In this document: positions 1 through 6,379 of the stretch, piece after piece
How the letters are laid out: each line of letters opens with the position of its first letter
Numbering within the stretch: the first letter of the stretch is position 1
IMG/VR virus record: IMGVR_UViG_3300046170_000201
Span: 1 to 32,344 of that record
Source of the DNA: a virus
Reading direction: 5' to 3' (one strand)
Length of the DNA stretch: 32,344 nucleotides
Translations under genes and position numbers: made by a program
The notes under the pieces: model-generated
What the model saw: the letters and a program-made list of their open reading frames with translations, nothing else
Told to the model about the DNA's origin: nothing
The model's database searches: none

Positions 1-5
1 GTTTT

Positions 6-24
6 GAGAATCATTATCATTATC
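6..24. promoter_or_regulatory. Fur-box-like AT-rich 19-mer (weak)
   Basis: Read on the minus strand, this stretch contains GATAAT twice followed by GATTCT. That resembles the three-hexamer form of a bacterial Fur box. It lies at the very edge of the window in AT-rich DNA, and no gene start is visible next to it. It may be coincidence. Confidence 0.15.
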
Positions 25-37
25 ACTAATTAATACT

Positions 38-53
38 GATACGAATTCGTATC
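38..53. repeat. 16-bp perfect palindrome
   Basis: GATACGAATTCGTATC reads identically on both strands. It sits in the gene-free left end (1-320), downstream of thyX in the direction of transcription. It could be an operator or a protein-binding site near the genome end. No function can be assigned. Confidence 0.6.
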
Positions 54-96
54 GTAACACATAGATCGTGTAATCCCTCTGCTATCTAACACTAAC

Positions 97-203
97 CCGT
101 TCGCGCTTCGCGCTCACTCCCTCCCACAATATTCACCCTGTAAAAATATTATTTACACTGTGCAATATTATATCTAGCGCGGCGGAGTGAGCGTAGCGAA
201 CGG
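97..203. repeat. Inverted pair of a GC-rich dispersed repeat
   Basis: A GC-rich element at 97-125 (CCGTTCGCGCTTCGCGCTCA...) recurs in inverted orientation at 181-203 (GGAGTGAGCGTAGCGAACGG). The two copies are separated by about 55 nt of AT-rich DNA, which itself contains GTAAA...TTTAC pairing. Together they could form a long cruciform or stem-loop. A third copy lies inside the 3' end of thyX at 372-412. The rest of 1-320 is AT-rich and holds no convincing gene. Confidence 0.6.
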
Positions 204-276
204 AGCAAAGTAATATTAATACGTATCAATCATTATTTATTAATAATAACTTGTATTTGCTACGAATTCTAATTAT

Positions 277-300
277 TATTACCCCCTAATGGGGGATTAA
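277..300 (-). terminator. Candidate terminator after thyX
   Basis: The minus strand reads CCCCC-ATTA-GGGGG, a five-pair GC stem with a four-base loop at 282-295. It lies about 25 nt past the thyX stop and is followed by a T-rich but interrupted tract. The stem is strong and the T-run is poor, so this is a plausible but not certain rho-independent terminator. Confidence 0.4.
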
Positions 301-320
301 TTCTTAATTATAATTAAAAA

Positions 321-1037
321 CTAGTGCTGAAACATTTTTGTCATTTTTTTAAAGAGGTTATTAAACCCCCACCCGTTCGCTACGCTCACTTCGCTCACTT
401 CGCTCACTCGGGTCGGCCACATTGCTTGTGATACGTAAGGAAATTGTTCAATAAGTAACTGTTTAACCCCGTTAGCGATAGTTTGGTGTTCAAGTTGGGT
501 ACCGTTAGCGCATCTTAGCGCAGTATAATGTAACCAAGACCGTAAAGTACCATTCATATAGAGTTTAGTAGGTGTAGAGAGTGGAAGGACATCACGAGCA
601 CATTCTTTAGCGACACCAGCGACTAACATTTCGTTATAGAGGGCAAGGGATTGATCAAATAGGTCTTGAGTACGAATTTGGAACTCTTGTTGAGTAAATT
701 CATTAAGATCATCAATACTATTTTGTCTATTTGTTGTATCTTGGCGTCTAAAGTTAGGGAGTGATGGAGTATTAACGACTTGAGCGTAACGTTGAGAGAA
801 TTCTTGAAAACTAAAAGATCTATGTCTTAAGATTTGACTAGCAACACTTCGGGTTGTGTCTATTTGTACACACATATTAACCATTTCAAAGGGGGACCAA
901 TGATTATGTTTAATAAGGTACTTAATTAATTTAATACAATCAGGATTATCTTGATTAGCGGGGTTAGATACTCTAGCCATATAAGCTATTAATTGTTCAG
1001 CATCAGGTGTTACATGAACAAGTTCTACATTATGCAT
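321..1037 (-). CDS. thyX: Flavin-dependent thymidylate synthase ThyX
   Basis: ThyX makes dTMP from dUMP using methylene-tetrahydrofolate and a reduced flavin, supplying thymidine for phage DNA synthesis. The family signature RHRxxSxxxxSxRY is present at residues 71-84 (RHRSFSFQEFSQRY), and the conserved RSWLHYTALR segment follows near residue 166. At 238 aa the length is normal for the family. No strong Shine-Dalgarno sequence is visible before the ATG. The gene stands alone, about 290 nt beyond the large terminase gene and its terminator, so it may have its own promoter. The C-terminal tail includes a (VSE)n run encoded by a GC-rich 9-bp repeat that matches non-coding copies at 97-203. The ThyX assignment is secure; only the function of the tail is unclear. 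Confidence 0.95.
   Translation of the reverse strand: MHNVELVHVTPDAEQLIAYMARVSNPANQDNPDCIKLIKYLIKHNHWSPFEMVNMCVQIDTTRSVASQILRHRSFSFQEFSQRYAQVVNTPSLPNFRRQDTTNRQNSIDDLNEFTQQEFQIRTQDLFDQSLALYNEMLVAGVAKECARDVLPLSTPTKLYMNGTLRSWLHYTALRCANGTQLEHQTIANGVKQLLIEQFPYVSQAMWPTRVSEVSEVSVANGWGFNNLFKKMTKMFQH
372..412. repeat. GC-rich repeat copy inside thyX
   Basis: This is a third copy of the CGTTCGCTACGCTCAC element found at 97-125 and 181-203, extended here by tandem 9-bp TTCGCTCAC units. It begins CCCG and ends CGGG. It lies within the coding sequence and encodes the VSEVSEVSVANG stretch of ThyX. It appears to be an expanded or inserted repeat that kept the reading frame open. Confidence 0.65.
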
Positions 1038-1180
1038 ACAGTAGTATAAGTTGTGGTGGGATTAATAAAGTTTGGTCTTTGTAGTTTAATAAGTTCTCAC
1101 GGGATTCATCATAAGTTAAAGTTTATGTTTTAAATTAATATTTAAATATAATATTAAAAGGAGGTGTTTTTAAAGAATGA

Positions 1181-1228
1181 AGAAGAGGGAGATGTTTGTC
1201 TTTGGATCCTCCTCACGCTTCATTAAGA
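1181..1228 (-). terminator. Second imperfect hairpin in terL-thyX gap
   Basis: Minus-strand AATGAAG pairs with CTTCATT, and GAGGAG inside it pairs with CTCCCTC, giving an imperfect stem with a long loop. It follows directly on the stronger hairpin at 1227-1262. The two may act as tandem terminators or as a processing site. Confidence 0.3.
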
Positions 1229-1262
1229 AAAGGAGGAATGAGAGCTTGTCTCGAATTCCTCC
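1227..1262 (-). terminator. Rho-independent terminator downstream of terL
   Basis: On the minus strand GGAGGAAT (1255-1262) pairs perfectly with ATTCCTCC (1232-1239). An inner GAGA/TCTC pairing extends the stem, and TTTTCTT follows directly. The hairpin lies about 65 nt past the large terminase stop, where the late operon should end. A second small stem, CTCCC/GGGAG at 1259-1273, overlaps its base. Confidence 0.65.
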
Positions 1263-1327
1263 CAATCGGGGAGTCGGGTCCACCCTTCCCTTCCCCCCTA
1301 TACATCCGCCCATAAAAAATTAGATAT

Positions 1328-3052
1328 TTATACCCAGGTAGGGATTGAGTTTTTAGAGTTACCTTTAGCTTGTTGTCTTTGTTGTAAATTCATACCCAAT
1401 ACAAGATGATTAGCAGAGGCTTGAGGATCATCAAAGAACTCTTCAAGCATTGAATTCCATTCATTACGTTTACGATCTTTAATAGCTTCTAGGGCAGAGA
1501 TACCCATAGCATCTGTAAAGTATTGAACACCTTGAGCAAGACAATCAATTCTATCGTCGTGACGGATTGCACCTTTTTCACGACACATACGACTCATTTG
1601 ATAGAATAACATATAAAGGAGTCGTTCTTCTGGTGGGCTATCGGGGTTGGACTTAAAGTCCCACTCAATAACATTACGATCAACGATAAGACGATGCTGA
1701 TTGAGAATAGGCTCCAAACTATCAATGATTCGGTCTTCTTTTCTAACATTAGCACGTACCTCTTCAATATCTATACCTTGTTTAGTTTGTACCATATGTT
1801 TTTTAAACAATTCAGATACAATACCATCACCAAAGTTAGTTTCAATAAGTAATTTAGTTACACCATATTTTTTACAACCTTTTAAAATATCAAGTAATGT
1901 TCTATCGGAGTACCCATCTTTGTAAGCACGCATGTCGTGCACGTACAAGAAACCATTACGTTGTGAGATATAAGCTGCTGCCGTTTCATCCGAACCACGA
2001 CCCGACGGATCAACTGAGCAGATTGTTTCTTGGTAAGAATCCCATGTTCCTTGTAACTGCATTGGAGAGTAGAAATAGTCTCCAGGGAGTCCAACAGTGG
2101 GGAGGTCTTTGATAACGTTTTGGGGATCAGAGCACCAAACGATTGATTCGGGAGCAGTAGTGGGGTTAACGCTAGTGACGATAAGGTCAGAGCATTTAAG
2201 AGGAAACTTTTCAGCATCGGATAAACTCGTATCTAACATGAACTGCAACATAAAGTTGCTACGACCCATTGACGCTTCACGTTCAATCAGGTCTTCATTA
2301 TCAAATCTATCATCTGTTACTTGCCAAGGTTCAGCACCACCGTCTATATCTTCAACCAGTTGAGGCGCTAACAGGCCTTCGTATTGTGTTACCTTCCTAG
2401 GATACCTAGCAGGCCAAACAAAGGGCTTGTAGGCTCTCTCAGCTAGCTTACGATAGACGGTGAAGGTTGTCTGTGGTGTACCAAGGAACATAATACGACT
2501 ATCATTCTTAGGAGTAAGGATAGATTCAGCTTCAGTACATAATTGTAATAGTTTTTCCCTCATAAATTCTGTCATACTGTTACCAGGAACTTCAATATCG
2601 TCCAGGATCATCAGGTCAGCACGACTACCGGTAAGCTGACCAGTAATACCCACTGATTTAACAGAAGGGGCTTGGTGAGGGGAACAAGCCACATCAAATG
2701 AGATACGACTCCAACGGGAGTCATCAGATTTAGGGCGCAAATGAGCCAACCAGGGTGTTTCAATGATTAATTTTTGTAGGAAGATTGACATGTTATCTGC
2801 TCGTTCTTTAGAAGCAGATATAATCATTATTTTCTTTTCGGAGTTATTAAATAAAGTCCAAAGAACAAAAGCACCAGTAATCCAGCTCTTACCAACTCCC
2901 CTAAATGCTTGGATTTGTAAACGCTTTGGACCGTGTTGAAGGTAATCAGCAATTGCATATTGAGCACGTGTAGGGTTTGGTAAGTCTAGTTCACGCCATA
3001 ATGCTTGTAGGAATAGCTTGAAATCATCCTTTAATAGTTCTAATGTATTCAT
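1328..3052 (-). CDS. terL: Terminase large subunit (T7 gp19-like)
   Basis: This is the DNA-packaging motor, with an ATPase that drives DNA into the prohead through the portal and a nuclease that cuts the concatemer. Walker A is RGVGKSW at residues 51-57, Walker B is LMILDD at 147-152, and the GTPQTT coupling motif follows near 191. The nuclease half begins at SVDPSGRG (346-353), whose Asp is a typical metal ligand. At 574 aa it has the length of T7 gp19. GGAG lies just before the ATG. The start overlaps the end of the upstream sulfotransferase-like gene by 29 nt, which suggests translational coupling. It is the last gene of the long late operon, before the terminator. Confidence 0.95.
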   Translation of the reverse strand: MNTLELLKDDFKLFLQALWRELDLPNPTRAQYAIADYLQHGPKRLQIQAFRGVGKSWITGAFVLWTLFNNSEKKIMIISASKERADNMSIFLQKLIIETPWLAHLRPKSDDSRWSRISFDVACSPHQAPSVKSVGITGQLTGSRADLMILDDIEVPGNSMTEFMREKLLQLCTEAESILTPKNDSRIMFLGTPQTTFTVYRKLAERAYKPFVWPARYPRKVTQYEGLLAPQLVEDIDGGAEPWQVTDDRFDNEDLIEREASMGRSNFMLQFMLDTSLSDAEKFPLKCSDLIVTSVNPTTAPESIVWCSDPQNVIKDLPTVGLPGDYFYSPMQLQGTWDSYQETICSVDPSGRGSDETAAAYISQRNGFLYVHDMRAYKDGYSDRTLLDILKGCKKYGVTKLLIETNFGDGIVSELFKKHMVQTKQGIDIEEVRANVRKEDRIIDSLEPILNQHRLIVDRNVIEWDFKSNPDSPPEERLLYMLFYQMSRMCREKGAIRHDDRIDCLAQGVQYFTDAMGISALEAIKDRKRNEWNSMLEEFFDDPQASANHLVLGMNLQQRQQAKGNSKNSIPTWV

Positions 3053-3530
3053 CGTTTCTCCAAGTTATAGGACCGTTAGGTGTAAAGGGTAAGTGTTGTT
3101 TAACTGTAAAATTAGCCCTATTTTTTACAAACAACGGATCATATTGTAAAGATTCATATTGAATATCAAACCATCGTTCTTTATCTAAGGACTGCTTTAT
3201 CATTCCGATATAGTCATAACAATGGTCAACATAAGTACTATAAAAGTCAGGGTTGTCGGTATAATCTTTATACCATTCAATACGTTGCATACTTGCTATA
3301 ATGTCATCTTTATCACGGATCATAAAAGCAAACTGAGCAGTAGGGAATATAAAAGATAATTCTATTACTGCTTTAAGAAGAAAGGGAGCTTGAACGACAC
3401 AATTATTAGGTATGTCTAAATTATATTCAAGCTCGTCAATAAACTTCCTACCAGTTTGTCTAGCGATAATATGGCTAGCAAGCCGTGAGCCTGCTCTCTG
3501 TGGACCTGTGACAATGATTGGGTGGGTCAT
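3024..3530 (-). CDS. Sulfotransferase-like P-loop protein
   Basis: This 168-aa protein has the two nucleotide-binding elements of PAPS-dependent sulfotransferases. A 5' phosphosulfate loop, TGPQRAGSR, is at residues 8-16, and the 3' phosphate motif, RDKDDIIAS, is at 72-80. Such enzymes move sulfate from PAPS to hydroxyl or amine groups, often on sugars. It is shorter than most family members, so either it is a minimal version or the acceptor-binding part is reduced. It sits between an unrecognised gene and terL and overlaps terL by 29 nt. The substrate is unknown. A kinase-like P-loop NTPase is the main alternative, but the second motif favours a sulfotransferase. Confidence 0.65.
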   Translation of the reverse strand: MTHPIIVTGPQRAGSRLASHIIARQTGRKFIDELEYNLDIPNNCVVQAPFLLKAVIELSFIFPTAQFAFMIRDKDDIIASMQRIEWYKDYTDNPDFYSTYVDHCYDYIGMIKQSLDKERWFDIQYESLQYDPLFVKNRANFTVKQHLPFTPNGPITWRNDEYIRTIKG

Positions 3531-3566
3531 AGGTAGAATCTAGCGTGTAGGGGGTAGGAAGGGCTT

Positions 3567-4430
3567 TTAGGGACCAGGAGCGTTGAATAACAAACTGGCT
3601 GTAGCTTTACCAATGTTTAACATAATACCACCAACAGCAGTAGCAGCGCCTACTACATAAGGTGTAGCTGTTTCTACGACGTCTGATACAGTCTCCATAA
3701 CAGTAGGTGTCATCGGAACTTTAGGTGTGGTAGGTGTTTTTGGTACTGAATAATTTTGAGAAGGTTGTAGTTTAGGTGGATTGTATCTAATACCACTTTT
3801 TGTAAAAATAAGTTCAGGCTCTTGTTGTTGAAACCCACCTAATGTAGGTGGTGTATAACCTGTTTGAAATAAATCAACACGCCGTGCTGATGGTGATTGA
3901 CCCAAACTTTCTCTAGAACCTAAATAATTTTGTAAAGCCTTACCTTGTTGATACTTTTGTTTATTTTCTTCTTGGGAAAGTTGTTGTAAATTGCCAGGCA
4001 TATTACCTAGTTGATAGCCTGATTTTTTTAATGTATCTAAAGCCTGTTCAACAGCAGGGTCACCGCCTTCAGCTTCTATACGTTCTAATTGTTCACCAAG
4101 CATCCAACTTTCAACTATATGATCAGCTTCATTACCACCTTCTCTAAATTTAGTTTTTAACTCACGAGATTTTGAAGCATCTTCTTTAGATAATTTACCT
4201 GTTTGAATCCGTAGTCTTCTTTGACGAAGACGTTCACGTTTAGTCTGAGCTTTTGCGTTTCTTTCTTTTATACCACCAACACCGTCAGAAGTAATGCGGA
4301 TTATTTTACCGTTTTTAACAGGAGAACCTAGTTGTTTAATTATAGATTGTGGCGTAGTTTTAGGTTTAAGTTTTTTAATCTTTCTAGCAGCTCTTTGGTA
4401 CTCAACCCATGATAAAGTGCTTTGAGGCAT
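3567..4430 (-). CDS. Unrecognised protein, DH..N..K motif and C-terminal hydrophobic segment
   Basis: I do not recognise this 287-aa protein. The first hundred residues are very basic. A central block reads EADHIVESW, then GNMPGNLQQL, then a Lys-rich stretch. The order and spacing (DH, N, N, K) recall HNH-type nucleases, although no zinc cysteines are present. Pro-, Thr- and Gln-rich linkers follow. The last 35 residues contain a Gly/Ala-rich hydrophobic segment (PYVVGAATAVGGIMLNIGKA) that could cross or disturb a membrane. It lies between an HNH gene and the sulfotransferase-like gene in the packaging region. A virion-associated nuclease or an ejected protein is possible, but this is inference. 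Confidence 0.6.
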   Translation of the reverse strand: MPQSTLSWVEYQRAARKIKKLKPKTTPQSIIKQLGSPVKNGKIIRITSDGVGGIKERNAKAQTKRERLRQRRLRIQTGKLSKEDASKSRELKTKFREGGNEADHIVESWMLGEQLERIEAEGGDPAVEQALDTLKKSGYQLGNMPGNLQQLSQEENKQKYQQGKALQNYLGSRESLGQSPSARRVDLFQTGYTPPTLGGFQQQEPELIFTKSGIRYNPPKLQPSQNYSVPKTPTTPKVPMTPTVMETVSDVVETATPYVVGAATAVGGIMLNIGKATASLLFNAPGP

Positions 4431-4432
4431 AA

Positions 4433-4762
4433 TTAATTAACATACTCCATAATTAGTTTTTCACGGAGTCTATTAACTCCAAATTTATTTCTCATCCATG
4501 AGATAACGGGTGTACTTCCTTTATCCTGATTACATCTGGTACAGGCGCATACAACATTTGTTGCGACATCTTCTCCGCCACGAGCGCGAGGATGAACATG
4601 ATCGATAGATAATTGACTAAGGTCATAAGTTTTTCCGCAATAGATACAAGTATGGTCAAAGTGTTCCTTAATAGAGCGTCTCCACAGACGCTTAGCTTCT
4701 GGTGAGGTCATGGCTATTAAGTTAAATAAGTAATCGTTAGGGGTAGGAAGTAGGGGTGTCAT
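4433..4762 (-). CDS. HNH endonuclease
   Basis: This is a compact HNH nuclease of 109 aa. A first CxxC zinc pair is at residues 39-42, the IDHVHPRARGG core (D54, H55) follows at 53-63, N69 comes next, and the second CxxC with CNQDKG is at 74-82. All expected metal and catalytic residues are present. It begins with a 4-nt ATGA overlap on the upstream gene and lies three genes from terL. HNH proteins next to terminase genes assist packaging cleavage in some phages, while others are free-standing homing nucleases. The sequence alone does not separate these. Confidence 0.9.
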   Translation of the reverse strand: MTPLLPTPNDYLFNLIAMTSPEAKRLWRRSIKEHFDHTCIYCGKTYDLSQLSIDHVHPRARGGEDVATNVVCACTRCNQDKGSTPVISWMRNKFGVNRLREKLIMEYVN

Positions 4763-4995
4763 GCGCGTCCTTTACGTGCTCTGTTTTTTGATGCTGCTTC
4801 GAGGAATGTCTTTCCATTTTTTCTATGGGATACATCCTTGCCATCACCGTTACCGTAGGTGCCACGTTTACGGTTTTCTTTATTTAATGCAGATCGTTTA
4901 GAGATCTGTAATGCACTAGAATCATATTTCTTTTGATATGATTTATAGTTTCCATTAGCGTATTTAGCACCGCTATAGTTAGACTTTCGAGCCAT
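4759..4995 (-). CDS. Small basic phage protein near terminase
   Basis: This basic protein of about 78 aa begins MARKSNYSGAKY, with GGAGA just upstream; an in-frame ATG six codons earlier (5013) is less likely. The C-terminal part, with GDGKDVSHRKNGKTF and NRARKGRA, resembles a small protein often found next to phage terminase genes. The DVSHRK segment also recalls a degenerate HNH core. It overlaps the end of the small terminase gene and is joined to the HNH gene by ATGA. Its function is not established. Confidence 0.7.
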   Translation of the reverse strand: MARKSNYSGAKYANGNYKSYQKKYDSSALQISKRSALNKENRKRGTYGNGDGKDVSHRKNGKTFLEAASKNRARKGRA

Positions 4996-5230
4996 AAAGT
5001 CTCCGTTGTACAAGATCAGGATCTACAGTGGGCATAATACTAGCTAGTTTATCTAGTGGGCTACCTTCAAAAGCGACACCACTAATATCATTTTTGACAA
5101 GCCACTCTATCGCTGCCTTTATATCTTGTGTTGTGGCTTCACCACTTTTAATCCGATTAAGGAGTTCGGTGGTTACTAAGTTGTGCAACTGGTTAAATGC
5201 GTCCTCAGTTGCCTTTTTATGTTGTGCCAT
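4979..5230 (-). CDS. terS: Terminase small subunit (T7 gp18-like)
   Basis: This is the DNA-recognition partner of the large terminase. The 83-aa protein starting MAQHKKATEDAF is mostly helical. It has a conserved-looking segment around TTQDIKAAIEWLVKNDISG and a tail ending PDLVQRRLYGSKV, as in cyanopodovirus small terminase subunits. Position supports the call, since it precedes terL in the same operon. The next in-frame ATG upstream, at 5239, adds only MDI. The 5' end overlaps the endonuclease VII-like gene, so translation is probably coupled. In T7 the two terminase genes are also close together but without inserted nuclease genes. Confidence 0.75.
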   Translation of the reverse strand: MAQHKKATEDAFNQLHNLVTTELLNRIKSGEATTQDIKAAIEWLVKNDISGVAFEGSPLDKLASIMPTVDPDLVQRRLYGSKV

Positions 5231-5645
5231 AATGTCCATTAGTATATAAATACTGTGCAGCTTTTATCAAAATTTCTGGATTATCAGAGAAAAGCCCTAG
5301 CCCAGTGTTGCAACGATGACAAAGTAATGCTCTTACTTTACCTGTTGCGTGGTTGTGGTCTATATGAAACCTACCTTGACCACCCGGTTCAGTTGACGGG
5401 CAGATAGCACACCTACCGTTTTGCAAAGCAAGTAGTCTATCATAAACTTCAAGGGTAATCCCATATTTAGCTTTATAAAGGTAAGCACGGTGAGTATCAG
5501 GGTTTTCCTTGTATCTTTCTTTTTGATCGTCATTTCTACAAGGTTTACAGCGTGCTCTATGCTTTTTTACACCTTTTTCTGTATATTGAGAGAACCCATC
5601 AAGTGGTTTCTCTACCTTGCATTTTGTGCAAGTTTTCTTAGCCAT
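5217..5645 (-). CDS. Endonuclease VII-like HNH nuclease
   Basis: This 142-aa protein is of the recombination endonuclease VII type, a nuclease that can resolve branched DNA. A first zinc-like pair set is at C6xxC9 and C33xxC36, then C79xxC82, IDHNHATGKVR at 95-105 and LLCHRCNTGLG at 107-117. The last two are the family hallmark. It begins inside the last codons of the upstream membrane protein gene and overlaps terS downstream. The position beside terS fits removal of branches before packaging, as T4 gp49 does. T7 uses an unrelated resolvase (gp3) encoded elsewhere. The homing-nuclease alternative cannot be excluded. Confidence 0.9.
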   Translation of the reverse strand: MAKKTCTKCKVEKPLDGFSQYTEKGVKKHRARCKPCRNDDQKERYKENPDTHRAYLYKAKYGITLEVYDRLLALQNGRCAICPSTEPGGQGRFHIDHNHATGKVRALLCHRCNTGLGLFSDNPEILIKAAQYLYTNGHYGTT

Positions 5646-5871
5646 TCCTCAATACAATTTGATCTAATTTGTTTTCAATGCGGACCATATGATCCTCCAT
5701 ACGTTGTACCATTACTGAAAGATCAGCTTTAGATACATATTCTTGTGCAACACTTAATTCAAAGGCATCAACACGTCTATCTAAAACTGATATTCTAGTG
5801 TGTATACGATTTGTTAAAGCAGCTCCTGCTGCAATTGCTCCAATAAGAGCTGATACCGCTGCTTCAATCAT
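5638..5871 (-). CDS. Small membrane protein with coiled coil (holin-region candidate)
   Basis: This 77-aa protein starts with a hydrophobic Ala/Ile-rich helix (EAAVSALIGAIAAGAAL) and continues as a charged helical segment with heptad character (RISVLDRRVDAFELSV...MVRIENKLDQI). One membrane helix plus a coiled coil between tail genes and terminase matches the position of T7 gp17.5 holin, which is also small with one membrane segment. It could instead be a spanin-like protein. The small gene upstream ends exactly where this one begins. Confidence 0.6.
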   Translation of the reverse strand: MIEAAVSALIGAIAAGAALTNRIHTRISVLDRRVDAFELSVAQEYVSKADLSVMVQRMEDHMVRIENKLDQIVLRNG

Positions 5872-6033
5872 TTAAAGTTCACCAAATAATCCACGTTCAA
5901 TAAAATCTACTGCTTGATCATCAACAGTATTATCTGTATCTTTTACAAGTTGACGCAATAAATCAATGATCATACGTTTTACTTGTGGTGAATTAATAAA
6001 GGTAAATAGGATAGGACGGATAAGTTTAATCAT
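5872..6033 (-). CDS. Small helical phage protein
   Basis: This 53-aa protein begins MIKLIRPILFTFINSP. It is joined to the upstream gene by a 4-nt ATGA overlap, which fixes the start at 6033. The N-terminal 15 residues are hydrophobic and the rest is charged and helical (VDDQAVDFIERGLF). It resembles small proteins found between tail fibre and terminase genes in cyanopodoviruses. The function is unknown; a role with the neighbouring membrane protein in lysis is possible. Confidence 0.65.
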   Translation of the reverse strand: MIKLIRPILFTFINSPQVKRMIIDLLRQLVKDTDNTVDDQAVDFIERGLFGEL

Positions 6034-6374
6034 GCAAATACTCGATAAGGGTTGTTTGGTGTTACAGCAAAGGTTTCCCACCCATCGGGTAGGTCACCAA
6101 CATAGTTAATGTGAAAGCCATCAAGAGTTGTTGGAGCAACGGTCTCAATGCCGTCTTCATCCCACTCGCCACCAACGGTAATCGTGCCAATGACATCAAT
6201 AGCGTGGTAGTGTGTGTAAGCCTGTAGCTGTTCTGTTTCGTTACCGTCTTCATCAGTGACAGTAGTCATGAAGCCCGCAGTACGAGCAGCATCAAGCCAG
6301 GCAGTTTCATCAGCAAACCGGAAGAATGGACCGGGTGCTGGTTCTGTTGCTGGTTCTAGGATTCCTGAGGTCAT
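6030..6374 (-). CDS. Tail-associated hypothetical protein
   Basis: This acidic 114-aa protein (PATEPAPGPFFRFADETAW at the N terminus) has a compact, mostly beta-looking sequence ending GWETFAVTPNNPYRVFA. Similar small acidic proteins follow tail adhesin genes in many phages and may be virion parts or folding helpers. It sits just downstream of the large adhesin-like gene and is joined to the following gene by ATGA. No catalytic motif is visible. Confidence 0.6.
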   Translation of the reverse strand: MTSGILEPATEPAPGPFFRFADETAWLDAARTAGFMTTVTDEDGNETEQLQAYTHYHAIDVIGTITVGGEWDEDGIETVAPTTLDGFHINYVGDLPDGWETFAVTPNNPYRVFA

Positions 6375-6379
6375 AGTGG

